Shown here one piece after another: positions 34,639-43,982 of a stretch of DNA of 64,000 bases (the stretch's first letter is position 1; the number at the start of each line of letters is the position of its first letter). The DNA comes from Hymenobacter rigui (GTDB lineage: Bacteria > Bacteroidota > Bacteroidia > Cytophagales > Hymenobacteraceae). The stretch is taken from NCBI RefSeq assembly GCF_003944715.1, contig NZ_RWIT01000003.1, forward strand, positions 124,001 to 188,000, in the 5' to 3' direction. A program made the position numbers and the translations under genes. Under the pieces are notes generated by a model that was given only the letters and a program-made list of their open reading frames with translations, was not told where the DNA came from and searched no databases.

Positions 34639-37600
34639 CTAGCGCGTCAGCACGAGGCGGGTATGCAGGGGGACAGTGCCTGCCCCGGTCACGCGCAGGA
34701 TGTACGTGCCAGCGGGCAGGTTGGCCGGCAGTTGCAGAGGCAGTGACGCAGCTTCCGTGGGGGGCTGTATAGCCTGGGTGTGCTGCAGGCGGCCGGCGTT
34801 GTCAAGCACCTGCAGGGTAAGGCGCTGGCCGGCGCGACCCGACACAGTGAGGGTAAGCGGCTGGCCGGAGTCGGCCGGGTTGGGCGCCACGGTGAGCGAA
34901 GCCATACGGTCAGTACCGGGGCCAACCGACACGATGCTGCTGTAGTGCAGTGTACCATCGGTATCTTCCTGGGCGAGGCGGTAATAAAGCGCGGTGGCCG
35001 GGGCCGCAGCGTCGAGGGCCTGGTAGCGGCGGGCCTGGGTGGTAGTACCGGCAGCGGCCTGGCTGCTGATTGAGGTGAATGTACGGCCATCAAAACTGCG
35101 CTGGACACGGAACAGACGGGCATTCAGCTCCTGGGCCGTGGCCCATTGCAGCTGCACGCCGCCGGTGGGCTGACGGGCGGCTGTGAAGGCCGTGAGCGTA
35201 ACGGGCAGAGGGGCCGAAAAGGCTCGGGCGGCTGAGTAGCTGTTGGCCACGCGCAGTCCGTCGAGGAGCAGTGGGGACGTATTGGAGCCCTGGCGCAGGG
35301 CTACCGCGCCGATGCTGCCGGGGGCCGACGTGGCGGATTCCGTGCTGGTGGCTCCGGACGTGGCCGGCTCGCTCTGCCCCGGATTCACGTACAGCTTGGT
35401 TTCCGCCCCGGAGGGCCCGAACGTGTAGCGCATCACCAGCAGGTAGGTCGTGTTCAGCTCGTAGAGGGTCGGATCGTACTGAGTCGTGGTGCCGCTGCCC
35501 GATACCCCGAACTGGATTTTACCCCCGCTGGCCGAGCGCACGAACAGGCGGGCCCGGAAGGTGCTCACCACCGGATCGGTACTCAGGTGCAGGAAGTAGT
35601 CGGCCGTGCTGGCCGAGCTGACGTTGACCAGGGCCGAAGCATACACGGCCGTACCGGCGGCCTGGGCCGGGAAGGTGCGGCTCACGTCCTCCCCCGAGGC
35701 GGTCAGGGCGGCGGCGGCGTTCACCGCGGCCGGGCGGTTGAAGCCCGCTGCGTCGTAGCCGTTGTAAGCCAGGCCGGGGGCGCTGAGCAGGATGGCACTG
35801 GTGCCGGGCGCGCTGTGGGCCGTCCAGCCGTGGTCGGTGAGCCGGTCCCCGGCCGGGTAGTCGAAGTTCTCGGCCATCAGCAGGCCGGCCGGCAGCGGGG
35901 GCGTGGACAGGGTCAGCTCCCCGTGAGGAGTGAGCAGGTAGTTCTCGGCCCCGCTGGTGTTATCGTCGTTGTAGTCAAACACGGCGAAGGTGTACTCCGT
36001 GTCGGCCGTCAGACCGGTGATGGTGAGGCTGCCGGCGCTGCCGGCCAGCACCACGTAGGTGCCGGGCGTGGGCTGGTCGCCCTGCCCGAAGGCACTGTTA
36101 CCGACGTAGGTCGTGCCGTCCGTGGGCTGGAACGTCAGGGCCGGGCCGGGGGTAGCCAGTAGCAGCTGTTTGGCCCCGTCGCCCCCGCTGATGGTGAGCG
36201 TTACGCTCGTGGGCGAAACGGTGGTGGCCGTGAGGGTGCTGCCCTGGGTGGGCTCGGCGGCCAGGGTAACGGCCGAAGTGGTGAAGCTCACCTGCTCCCC
36301 GTAGCTGGTGCCCTGGGCATTGGTGGCGTACGCCCGCGCGTAGTAGGTTGTGCTGGGCGCGAGGCCGATCAGCTGGCTGGTAAACGTGCCGAGGCCGGTG
36401 CCCTCCTGGGTGAAATCATCCTGGGTGGTGGGGGCCGGCATAGTGGCGTAGGCGACACCCCGGGCCGTGACGGCCGCGCCTCCTTCCTCCTGCACTTCAC
36501 CCCCGGTGGTGGCGGCCGAGCTGGTCACGGCCGAGGGCAGGATAGTGCGCACGCTGGGCGGATACGCCGGGCTGGTACCGGTGCCGGAAACGGCAATGCC
36601 GGGCAGGGTGCCGGCTCCGGCCGTGGAGACGGTGATGCTGCCGGTGTAGGCCTGGGCCAGGGCGGGAACGAAGCGCACTTCTACCGTGGCCGACAAACTG
36701 CCGCTACCCGCGGGCAGGGTCAGCGGAGCGCAGCTAAAGGCGCTGGTGCCGGTGCGCAGCTGGAAGCCGGCGGGCGGAGTCAGGGTGACGTCCCCGGACA
36801 GGTTGCTGCCAGTCAGGGCCACGGGTTTGGCGGCAGAAGCCGAGCCGGTGGCCACGCTGCCGAAGTCGGGTACCGGGTTGGGACTGGCCGTGACCGTGGG
36901 CTGGGGGGCACTCACGGTAATCGTCACCGGGGCGCTGGTAGCCGACACGCTGCCGCAGGTACTGCTGGCCTGGGCGACCAGGTAGTAGGTGCCAGCCACG
37001 CCGCCGAAGTCCGCGCCCCGGGGCGTGTAGCTGGCGGCTGTGGCGGTGCTGATGGCCGTGGGGAACGGGCCCATGCTGTTGGTCCCGTAGGCCCAGGTAA
37101 AGGCAGAGGGTGCGGTAGCCGAGGCCGTGATGGGTGAGCCGGTGCCGGTGGTGGTGATGCTCTGCCCCGAAGTGGCGTTGAGGGTGACGCTGTTGCTGGC
37201 CGGAGGATTGGTTACGGTCAGGTCGGCCGTATTGGCGCTGCCGATGGTGCCGGAGGCGGCGTGCACCACCCGGATGCGGTAGCCAGTGCCGGCCGGAGTA
37301 CCGGCGGGTAGCGTGGCGGTAATCGGCGTAGCGGAGCCCGAGCCGATCAGGTTCTGGGTCAGGTCGGCGGCAAAGGAGCCGCTGGCATCGGAGAGCTGGG
37401 CGGCGAAAGTACCCGTGAGCCCGCCCGTGACGGTATAGGGTACCGACACGGCGCTGCCGGCCGAGGCCGTCACGCAGAACGGACTACCGGAGATGGCAGA
37501 GGTCGTGATTTTGGGCGTAACGGGGCCGGCCGTCATGGCTGTCACGGCCAGGTTGTCGAGGCTGATCTTGGGCCGGGAGCCGCTGGGGTTGGTACCCCCG

Positions 37601-38178
37601 GCGGTGGGCACGATATAGAAGCGAATCTTGGCCGTGGCGCTGTTGTCAAAAGCGGCCGGCAGGGCCAGCGCGGTCAGCTGCCCGGAGGACGCCGTATTGT
37701 TGGTCAGCACTACGCTGGAGCCGGGCAGATCCACCCAGGCCCCGCTGGTGCCGGTATTGGTTTGCAGCTTGAAGGTAGACTGACGGTTGCCGGAGGAATT
37801 GTTCACTTCGGCCCAGGTCAGAGAAATCGTGCCGGCCGTGGTACCGGTAAAGTCCAGGTTCAGATCAAAGGCGGCGGCGTTAGCATTGTCGTTGCCGGTG
37901 GCCAGCAGCAGGATGGTGCCCGTGCCCTTCTGCACGCCCCCGCTGGTGCCGGTATTAAACACGAGGTTCTGGTTGGGCAGCGTGGGGCTGGGCGTGGCCA
38001 CGGAAAAGGGCGCGGCTCCGGTTCCGGAGGCAAAGTTGTCGGTCCAGCCGCTGATTTGACTGAAGTTTTCGGCGTAGTTGCCGGAGCTCAGGGCGTAGGG
38101 CGTCTGGGCGCGGCTCGTCAGGCTCAGCAGCACCAGTAGGGCCGTCATCAAGCGAGACAGAGAGGAAAAAGCCTGCAT
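34639..38178 (-). CDS. large T9SS type A sorting domain protein with Ig-like repeats
   Basis: A 1179-residue exported protein. After a signal peptide (MQAFSSLSRLMTALLVLLSLTSRAQ) there is a jelly-roll-like domain (about 30-215, ending KISLDNLAVTAM). Several Ig-like and fibronectin-like modules follow up to about residue 740 (YYARAYATNAQGTSYGEQ is one FN3-type strand pair), then a second jelly-roll region (about 755-960). The last 200 residues are FDGRTFTSISSQ- and APNPADSGQPL-containing, the T9SS type A sorting domain recognised by the secretion machinery. No catalytic domain is visible, so adhesion or matrix binding is likely. It follows the endonuclease gene after 39 bp. Confidence 0.88.
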   Translation of the reverse strand: MQAFSSLSRLMTALLVLLSLTSRAQTPYALSSGNYAENFSQISGWTDNFASGTGAAPFSVATPSPTLPNQNLVFNTGTSGGVQKGTGTILLLATGNDNANAAAFDLNLDFTGTTAGTISLTWAEVNNSSGNRQSTFKLQTNTGTSGAWVDLPGSSVVLTNNTASSGQLTALALPAAFDNSATAKIRFYIVPTAGGTNPSGSRPKISLDNLAVTAMTAGPVTPKITTSAISGSPFCVTASAGSAVSVPYTVTGGLTGTFAAQLSDASGSFAADLTQNLIGSGSATPITATLPAGTPAGTGYRIRVVHAASGTIGSANTADLTVTNPPASNSVTLNATSGQSITTTGTGSPITASATAPSAFTWAYGTNSMGPFPTAISTATAASYTPRGADFGGVAGTYYLVAQASSTCGSVSATSAPVTITVSAPQPTVTASPNPVPDFGSVATGSASAAKPVALTGSNLSGDVTLTPPAGFQLRTGTSAFSCAPLTLPAGSGSLSATVEVRFVPALAQAYTGSITVSTAGAGTLPGIAVSGTGTSPAYPPSVRTILPSAVTSSAATTGGEVQEEGGAAVTARGVAYATMPAPTTQDDFTQEGTGLGTFTSQLIGLAPSTTYYARAYATNAQGTSYGEQVSFTTSAVTLAAEPTQGSTLTATTVSPTSVTLTISGGDGAKQLLLATPGPALTFQPTDGTTYVGNSAFGQGDQPTPGTYVVLAGSAGSLTITGLTADTEYTFAVFDYNDDNTSGAENYLLTPHGELTLSTPPLPAGLLMAENFDYPAGDRLTDHGWTAHSAPGTSAILLSAPGLAYNGYDAAGFNRPAAVNAAAALTASGEDVSRTFPAQAAGTAVYASALVNVSSASTADYFLHLSTDPVVSTFRARLFVRSASGGKIQFGVSGSGTTTQYDPTLYELNTTYLLVMRYTFGPSGAETKLYVNPGQSEPATSGATSTESATSAPGSIGAVALRQGSNTSPLLLDGLRVANSYSAARAFSAPLPVTLTAFTAARQPTGGVQLQWATAQELNARLFRVQRSFDGRTFTSISSQAAAGTTTQARRYQALDAAAPATALYYRLAQEDTDGTLHYSSIVSVGPGTDRMASLTVAPNPADSGQPLTLTVSGRAGQRLTLQVLDNAGRLQHTQAIQPPTEAASLPLQLPANLPAGTYILRVTGAGTVPLHTRLVLTR

Positions 38179-38217
38179 ATCGAAGGAAAGAGAAATCAGA
38201 AGGAAAGGAGCGGCGGC

Positions 38218-39558
38218 CTAGTTGGTGGGGCCGTTGTCGACCTGGGCCTCTACCACCTGCTGCACGCTGGTGGGCAGGGCCGAGAGCAGGTCCAGGCCGG
38301 TGGCAGCCTCGATGGCATCCACGGTGGTGCGGTACTGGCCCCAGTTGGTGGTCATGCCGTTGTCGTTGGGCGTGTCAATGGCGATGATGCGGGTGCTGGC
38401 ATTCACGCGGCTGATATCATTGGTGCCCTGAGGCAGCACCACCAGTACCTTCCAGATGCGCTTGGGCACCTGGATACGGCCCTGGTCAATGGTTTCGGCG
38501 TACACCGGGCGGTCCGGCTGGCCGTTCGCCCGAATGACGCCGTTACCGCCCTTGCCGTAGGAGCCCATGATGATGTAGACCTCGTTGCCGGCGTCGATGA
38601 GGGTGCGGCCGTAGTTTTCCAGTGCCGCCCAGGTCTGCTGGTTGTTGGTGGGCGACTGGGGAATCATATTGGTCATCAGGAACGTGGCCGAGTTGTCGGG
38701 CACGGAGCTGGTACGGTCAGCCGAGGGGCAGTTGTGGCCCCGGTCAAAGCCCGAGCCCGAGTAGCTGCTGGTGCTGACCTGGTACCAGCCGGCGGGCAGC
38801 GTGTTGTCGGCCCGGAAATCGTTCTGGCGGGGAGCGGAGCCCACCCACTTCGGGGCCAGGTACCACGACACCCAGTTGGGCTTACCCTGGTCGCGGTGGT
38901 AGCTCAGCGCGTACTGAGGCTTTTCCATCAGGTAATTGGTGGGCTGGTTCACGTCAGCCACCGCCCCGCTGGGGTTGCCCATGGTCAGGTGCTGGTCGTC
39001 GCCCACGGTGGATACCGGGGGCGTGGCCGAGTAGGCCGCCACCGTGAAGTTATCCAGGTTCAGGCGGGCCGCTCCCCCACTGACTTTGCGCAGCTGAAAG
39101 CGCAGGGAGCCGGGTACCCCGATGGGGAACGAGGCCGTCTGCAGGGCGTAGCCGGTGGCCACCACCGGCTGACCCACCCGCACCCAGTCGGCGCAGCCCT
39201 GGGTCTGGTACCAGAGCTCGAAGGCGGCAGTGGCATCCGTGCCGTAGGCGGCGTGCTGCACGGTGACGGTGCTGGCTCCATCCGCCAGAAAGAAATCCAT
39301 CGTGAGCGTACCCCGCTGCTGCAGGCGCACGGCCTGAGCACCGGCCTTGTGGTCCTGGGCATCGGTGCCCAGCAAGGCATCGTCGAAGGTCCAGGAGCCG
39401 GTACCCAGCGTCACGGACGCGGCCGGATACGTGGTTTTGGTACCGGTGTCAAACGACTCCGTGGTAGTTGTCTGAGCCTGGGCGGCAGCGCTCAGCCATC
39501 CGGTCAGGGCCAGCAGCAGGGGGATGCGCACGGCCCGGGGAAAGGTAAAACTGGACAT
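38218..39558 (-). CDS. secreted DNA/RNA non-specific endonuclease
   Basis: A 446-residue exported nuclease. A signal peptide (RIPLLLALTGWLSAAAQAQ) is followed by a jelly-roll-like domain (about 30-185, ending ARLNLDNFTVAAY) like that of the neighbouring T9SS protein. The C-terminal half is a NUC1-type nuclease: FDRGHNCPSADRT carries the DRGH active site with the general-base His, and FLMTNMIPQSPTNNQQTW holds the metal-binding Asn. It should degrade DNA and RNA outside the cell. No sorting domain is present. The frame is open to 39663; ATG 39558 begins the signal peptide. Confidence 0.93.
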   Translation of the reverse strand: MSSFTFPRAVRIPLLLALTGWLSAAAQAQTTTTESFDTGTKTTYPAASVTLGTGSWTFDDALLGTDAQDHKAGAQAVRLQQRGTLTMDFFLADGASTVTVQHAAYGTDATAAFELWYQTQGCADWVRVGQPVVATGYALQTASFPIGVPGSLRFQLRKVSGGAARLNLDNFTVAAYSATPPVSTVGDDQHLTMGNPSGAVADVNQPTNYLMEKPQYALSYHRDQGKPNWVSWYLAPKWVGSAPRQNDFRADNTLPAGWYQVSTSSYSGSGFDRGHNCPSADRTSSVPDNSATFLMTNMIPQSPTNNQQTWAALENYGRTLIDAGNEVYIIMGSYGKGGNGVIRANGQPDRPVYAETIDQGRIQVPKRIWKVLVVLPQGTNDISRVNASTRIIAIDTPNDNGMTTNWGQYRTTVDAIEAATGLDLLSALPTSVQQVVEAQVDNGPTN

Positions 39559-39895
39559 CAACTGGATTGAAAAGGAAGAACTTACCGGTCGGACGTGCCT
39601 CCGGAGCCTTAAAAATACCAGGATTTCACAGATGAGCCGGAAGCTACCGGCGGATGGTAACAATAAGAAAACACAGCCATGACTGGACGCCTTGACAGCG
39701 GCTTGGCGCGAGGTCTGGCAATAGCCGCGTAATCCGTCTGCACAATACCGGACAGCTTTTGGGTATACAGGTCAGAAACCGCTATTGACTATCCATCAGG
39801 CCAGATGCCGAAAATCCGTACTGGCACGGAGTTCTTTCTGACTTAACTATACATACATTCAACTATATATTCAATAGATCAAATCCTTGTTCGGT
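39559..39895. other. divergent intergenic region
   Basis: 337 bp between the leftward endonuclease and the rightward AT-rich gene. The right half (about 39835-39890) is AT-rich and probably holds the promoter of the rightward gene. No ORF, RNA gene or clear repeat was seen. Confidence 0.5.
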
Positions 39896-41341
39896 ATGAG
39901 AAAGTCCCTACTCCTTTTGTCAATCGTCGCCAGCTACGTCCCACATGCCTTAGCGCAGAGCGAGGATAAGGATGACACCCGAAAAGGTAATCTTTTATCG
40001 GAAGAGCAATTTGACCAATTCTATACCCGCAAGATCACACACGCCATTACCGGGGAACGAAACCTTGGCTCATTGGCAAACTTCGCGGCCGTCAACATCA
40101 CCAAACCTACCGCCACAGTCGGGCTGACCCGCATCTTTTCCTATAAGAACGATGCGGAGGTAAAAACTGCCTGGTCAGCTTTATCGGTTTCGGGAACCGG
40201 TGGATTCAATGAGAATACGGTATCCATCTTCTCCAACACCAGACTAAACAGCTCTGCGGATCTTAGTGCTAAATTTTCATTAATCCCCAAAGCGTTCCAA
40301 AAATATTGGAAGGATGTAACGCCATCTGTAGAAGATGCAGCAAACAAGAAAGAAAACAGAATTAAAAAATATTACAGCTACAAAATCAATGAAAGAAAAT
40401 TATTAATAGAACAGTATACAAATGAGAAGAATACCATACTAGGCAAATACAGTTCACTAACACCCAAACCATCTACGGATCAGGATTTATTGAACTCCGC
40501 AAATGTTGATGCAAAAGACAAAGCAAGAATAAACGAGCTTAGCTACCAGATTGACAAGCTAAACCAGGGATATACTTCGGATGAAAAAACTGATGTACTG
40601 TTTAAAGCCAGGAAAGATTCTTTGGACTATATAAAGGAAAATTCACGGGTATCCAGTGTGCAGCTTGTATGGATTGATTTTATTATCGGAACTAAATATC
40701 AAAAATATTATACCTACAATGAGCCGGGCGACTACGCTACTAAGCTGGTAAAAAACGGATTGACGCAACCACGCTACGGCATTGCTATTAACCGGTTTTT
40801 GGATTCAAAATACTTAAAATGGAAGCGATACTGGAGGGTTGAACTTCTGTATGCAAGGACAAACAACACGGACCAACTGCAGACGCAGGTAATCAATACC
40901 ATCAAGCAGACCGTAAATCCCAACAACTCTCTGCAGACTATCCAATCAGAAGATCAGGTTTCGGCGTATGATTATTCCAAATACAGAAGTTACTATGCAT
41001 ACTCTGTCCGGTTTGATCTGATACAGCCCATTTCCAAGGACGGAGCCGCCGCGCTCCATCCTTACTACAGCGTTATATCGCCAACGGGTAACGATTACAC
41101 CAACGAATCCGGGCAGACACTCCCGACCCACACCGTTCAGGACCTGGGCGTTGGCCTGCTGCTGTCCATCAGTGATAAGGACAAGAAAGCACTCGTCAAC
41201 TTTGAGCCCTATTTCACCTTGCGAGACCTGGCGGATAAGTATAAGCAAGAGGTTAACGGAAAAAGGCTGACTCTACTGCAGCGTAGTGATATTGGTATCC
41301 GGGTAGCGGTTCCTTTCGGGCATTTCTCCTCCCCTATGTAG
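39896..41341 (+). CDS. hypothetical exported protein, compositional outlier
   Basis: A 481-residue protein with a signal peptide (MRKSLLLLSIVASYVPHALA). Residues about 130-270 are Lys/Asn/Tyr-rich and helical, with a probable coiled coil (KIDNE-like charged runs around LLIEQYTNEKNTILGKYSS). The second half is rich in aromatic residues and alternating strands (YRSYYAYSVRFDLIQPIS, LGVGLLLSISDKDKK, DIGIRVAVPFGHF) and could be an outer-membrane beta-barrel. The middle of the gene is clearly richer in A and T than its neighbours, which points to recent transfer. No family was recognised. Confidence 0.7.
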   Translation: MRKSLLLLSIVASYVPHALAQSEDKDDTRKGNLLSEEQFDQFYTRKITHAITGERNLGSLANFAAVNITKPTATVGLTRIFSYKNDAEVKTAWSALSVSGTGGFNENTVSIFSNTRLNSSADLSAKFSLIPKAFQKYWKDVTPSVEDAANKKENRIKKYYSYKINERKLLIEQYTNEKNTILGKYSSLTPKPSTDQDLLNSANVDAKDKARINELSYQIDKLNQGYTSDEKTDVLFKARKDSLDYIKENSRVSSVQLVWIDFIIGTKYQKYYTYNEPGDYATKLVKNGLTQPRYGIAINRFLDSKYLKWKRYWRVELLYARTNNTDQLQTQVINTIKQTVNPNNSLQTIQSEDQVSAYDYSKYRSYYAYSVRFDLIQPISKDGAAALHPYYSVISPTGNDYTNESGQTLPTHTVQDLGVGLLLSISDKDKKALVNFEPYFTLRDLADKYKQEVNGKRLTLLQRSDIGIRVAVPFGHFSSPM

Positions 41342-41355
41342 CGCACGAACAGCAG

Positions 41356-41398
41356 AAGGCGGGTCGGCAGTGTGGATAGACTGCCGGCCCGCCTTTTT
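41356..41398 (+). terminator. terminator after the AT-rich gene
   Basis: Arms 41356-41371 and 41380-41395 (AAGGCGGGTCGGCAGT type, one mismatch), followed by a T run. Confidence 0.8.
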
Positions 41399-41451
41399 GT
41401 ATCAGTATTGTTCCCTCTATTGGATGCAGGACGCACTTTTCGCGCAGCATA

Positions 41452-42144
41452 TCACTGCACCTGCACGGTTTGTTCTGTACTCAACTTTTCGCTCAACGCA
41501 GGATAGTCCTGAGCCGCGTAGGCCCGCAGCAGCCGGCTGTACTTTTTGCGGCCCTGCGCCATGGTATCGGCATCAGCTGACAGTTCCACCAGCCAGATGT
41601 CGTGCGGGGCTTTCTTCTGGACGCCCACAATCAGGAACCTGTCGGCCCCCAGTACATCCGTGTAGAACGCAGCCTGGCGGTCGTAGTCGTACTGCTCGAT
41701 GGTGGCCACAAACTGCGCGTAGTCGCGGCAGCTGGTGGTCTTGAAGTCTACCAGCACCTTGCGGCCGAGGCGGGGCGTTACGACGAGCAAATCCGGGCGA
41801 ATCTTGACGGAGAGGCCGGTTTCAGCGTGGACGGCGGTGTGGGTCAGCTCGGCGGTACCCCGGTAGAGCAGGTCGCGGCAGTAGCGTTGGCGGCGCACGG
41901 CGGCGGCCAGGTTATCGAGCAGGCGCAGCTGGGCCGGGGGCAGCCCCTGGGGGGCGGTGTAGCGGTGGGGCTCCAGCACGGCCTCGTGGAAGGCCACGCC
42001 GAAGATGAGCGCCTGGGGGTTGCCGGGGCGGGTGAGGCCGAGAACCTCGTTTTTTAGATTGCTCAGGTCGGTATTGCTGACGTAAGGCAAGGCGCGGTGC
42101 TGGGCCTGAGTAAGGCCGTGGTGGGCCGTAAGGGTATGAAACAT
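41452..42144 (-). CDS. RecE-like PD-(D/E)XK exonuclease
   Basis: A 230-residue nuclease of the exodeoxyribonuclease VIII-type PD-(D/E)XK family found in phages and mobile elements. FGVAFHEAVLEP supplies the first His/Glu, KIRPDLLVV the catalytic Asp, and VLVDFKTTSCRDYAQF the Asp-Lys pair; the QYDYDRQAAFYTD stretch is typical of the family. It should resect double-stranded DNA 5' to 3' for annealing-type recombination. It is the last gene of a leftward set running from 44334. No RecT-like annealase was recognised, but the unknown gene directly upstream is a candidate partner. Confidence 0.85.
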   Translation of the reverse strand: MFHTLTAHHGLTQAQHRALPYVSNTDLSNLKNEVLGLTRPGNPQALIFGVAFHEAVLEPHRYTAPQGLPPAQLRLLDNLAAAVRRQRYCRDLLYRGTAELTHTAVHAETGLSVKIRPDLLVVTPRLGRKVLVDFKTTSCRDYAQFVATIEQYDYDRQAAFYTDVLGADRFLIVGVQKKAPHDIWLVELSADADTMAQGRKKYSRLLRAYAAQDYPALSEKLSTEQTVQVQ

Positions 42145-42231
42145 GAGTAAGGAGCTGGAAGTAGATGGGAAAAGGGAATGCCATATGGCCCCCTCCCCTA
42201 ACCGGTTTCGGCTGGGTCGAGGGCCAGCAGA

Positions 42232-42945
42232 TTAAGCAGCTACACTAGCAGATTCGACGGCCGGCGCGGCTTCGAGCCGGGCAGGGTACTGCGCCTCGTG
42301 GTAGCCCACGGGTAGCCGGTAGCCCTGCACTACGCGCATTTCGGCGGCACCCGTCAGCGTTTCTTCCCGGTACAAGTCGAAGTCGGCAGCAAACTCCTGG
42401 CGGGCCTGCACCTCGGCCGGGTCGGCGGGGGTGTAGCTGAACTCTACGATGTAATAGGTGGCGGGCTTGCCATCCTTCTCGGTCTGCTTCTTCTGCGGGG
42501 TGCAGGTCAGCACTACATCGGTCAATTTCAGGTCGTCGTAGAACAGCGAGGCATTGAGCTTCTGCAGGTTTTCGACGCTGTAGCCGTGGAACAGCACGGC
42601 GCACACGGCCCCGGTGGCGTCCACGAAAAACAGCTCGGCCCAGACCTTCTGGCCCATGTTCAGAATATTGTCGCGGAAAATCCGCAACGCTACCGGAATA
42701 AAGCTGAGCGTTTTGCCTAGTACCTGCTCCCCGCCCACGTTGAACACGCCGGCTTTCAGGTCGGCGCGGATTTGCCGGGGGTGGCCGGGCAGGTAGCGGA
42801 AGCGGCTGGTTTCGGTGACTTCGCCGGTGGCCTCGTCCACGGTGGCCGTCAGGTAGGCCCGGCTGGGCGTGATGGGTGCGGCCGGAGCGGCGGGCGTAAC
42901 GGTAGCAGCTGAGGCGGGGGCGGTTGATTTAGTGGCGGTTGCCAT
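42232..42945 (-). CDS. hypothetical protein, partner of the RecE-like exonuclease
   Basis: A 237-residue protein. The first 30 residues are an Ala/Thr/Pro-rich, probably disordered tail. A compact domain follows (about 35-215) with VGGEQVLGKTLSFIPVALRIFRD, KVWAELFFVDATGAVCAVLFHGYS and ATYYIVEFSYTPAD. The alternating beta-strand character would suit an OB-type or similar nucleic-acid-binding fold, but I cannot identify the family. The gene is 87 bp upstream of the exonuclease on the same strand. A role as single-strand binder or annealase is inferred from position only. Confidence 0.6.
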   Translation of the reverse strand: MATATKSTAPASAATVTPAAPAAPITPSRAYLTATVDEATGEVTETSRFRYLPGHPRQIRADLKAGVFNVGGEQVLGKTLSFIPVALRIFRDNILNMGQKVWAELFFVDATGAVCAVLFHGYSVENLQKLNASLFYDDLKLTDVVLTCTPQKKQTEKDGKPATYYIVEFSYTPADPAEVQARQEFAADFDLYREETLTGAAEMRVVQGYRLPVGYHEAQYPARLEAAPAVESASVAA

Positions 42946-43019
42946 AACAGAAGGAAGTAAAAGGTGGGGCCAGTCGGCGGCCGGCCCCTTCGCCGTGGTT
43001 ACTGGTGCGGGCGCGGGGC

Positions 43020-43334
43020 CTAGCGGAACTGCTTATCGTGGCAGAGAATGGCGCGGCCCACGATGCTGTCCTGGCCCCGGGCGGCGGGCTGGTACTGGTA
43101 CCAGAGGTAGGTAGCCAGCAGATTCAGGTAGCAGGGGTTGCGAAACTTGCCTTCGTCGTCGATGATGAGAATCAGCTCATCGGTGAGGCGTACCACGTCA
43201 ACGGTCTGGCAGTCAAGCAGCTGGTAGAGCTCGGCCAGCTGGAAGCTACGGCCATTAGACGGGTGGATGGGTTGCGGCTCGGCGCGGTGCGGATCGAGCA
43301 AATGGGGCTGGTAAGTAGTAGCGGTGGCAGTCAT
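43020..43334 (-). CDS. DUF3846 domain-containing protein
   Basis: A 104-residue protein starting MTATATTYQPHLLDPHRAEP. The core has NGRSFQLAELYQLLDCQTVDVVRL, then LILIIDDEGKFRNPCYLNLLATYLWYQ and DSIVGRAILC, which matches the DUF3846 pattern found in phages, plasmids and mobile elements. Function unknown. The frame is open to 43478; the ATG at 43334 gives the family N-terminus. It lies 74 bp upstream of the gene at 42232-42945. Confidence 0.8.
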   Translation of the reverse strand: MTATATTYQPHLLDPHRAEPQPIHPSNGRSFQLAELYQLLDCQTVDVVRLTDELILIIDDEGKFRNPCYLNLLATYLWYQYQPAARGQDSIVGRAILCHDKQFR

Positions 43335-43389
43335 CTGGTGAGGTATCGGGGCCCGCGCCGCCGTGCGTTGGCGCGGGCCGGTGGATGAT

Positions 43390-43674
43390 TTATTGCAGGT
43401 CCCAGGGGTGCGGGTGGTAGTCCGCGGCGGGTTGGGGCAGCTCGCCGTAGCGGTCAGCCGGGCGCAGGCGCGGGGCATTGAGACGGGCGGCGGCGGCCGT
43501 GGCGGCCTCCTGGGTGGCGAAGCGGCCGGGGGCAGGCTCCTGCTGATAGTGGCCGGGGCCGCCGGGCACGGTGCCGGGCTTAGGCACGTCGCGCACCACG
43601 GCCCAGCCGGGGCCGGCGGCGTAGAGGCAGGCCGCGTACCAGCGGCCTGCCTGCTGCATGGGGGCCGTGCTCAT
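43390..43674 (-). CDS. small hypothetical protein
   Basis: A 94-residue protein beginning MSTAPMQQAGRWYAACLYA. The sequence GPGWAVVRDVPKPGTVPG and a later QEAATAAAARLN suggest a short mixed fold. No family was recognised. Its start codon overlaps the stop codon of the upstream gene (ATGA at 43674-43671), so the two are translationally coupled. Confidence 0.55.
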   Translation of the reverse strand: MSTAPMQQAGRWYAACLYAAGPGWAVVRDVPKPGTVPGGPGHYQQEPAPGRFATQEAATAAAARLNAPRLRPADRYGELPQPAADYHPHPWDLQ

Positions 43675-43982
43675 GGCCGGCCCTCCTTGTGTAGCTGCGC
43701 CTCCAACTGCTCCTGTAAGGCCTGCTCCTGGCGGGCTCCCACGTAGAGCGGGCGGCCGGTGCGCAGACAGTACACCCCGCGCAGCTGCACATGCGGGGCC
43801 GCGCCTTTGTAGCTGTAGAACTCATCAGATATCCACTGCACGTAGTAGGCTACCGAGGCCATAACCTCACGCAAGCCGCCGAACAGGCCCACCGTCATTT
43901 CACGCTCGGGGAAGCAACGGCGGCGGGTGTAGCCGCCCTCCCCGACCGGGGCGGGGGCTACGGTGGTGGCCGCGCTACGCAT
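43671..43982 (-). CDS. small hypothetical protein
   Basis: A 103-residue protein. The second half is the better defined part: YYVQWISDEFYSYKGAAPHVQ, LRGVYCLRTGRPLYVGARQ and a helical C-terminus. The ATG at 43982 overlaps the last eight bases of the upstream gene (ATGCGTAG), which supports this start and coupling over the later Met codons at 43898 and 43862. Function unknown. Confidence 0.5.
   Translation of the reverse strand: MRSAATTVAPAPVGEGGYTRRRCFPEREMTVGLFGGLREVMASVAYYVQWISDEFYSYKGAAPHVQLRGVYCLRTGRPLYVGARQEQALQEQLEAQLHKEGRP

Noticed and set aside
36113..38139. Rightward open frames across the T9SS type A gene
   Set aside because: They are shadows of the leftward 1179-residue gene: GC-rich codon bias keeps several antisense frames open and none has a family signature.
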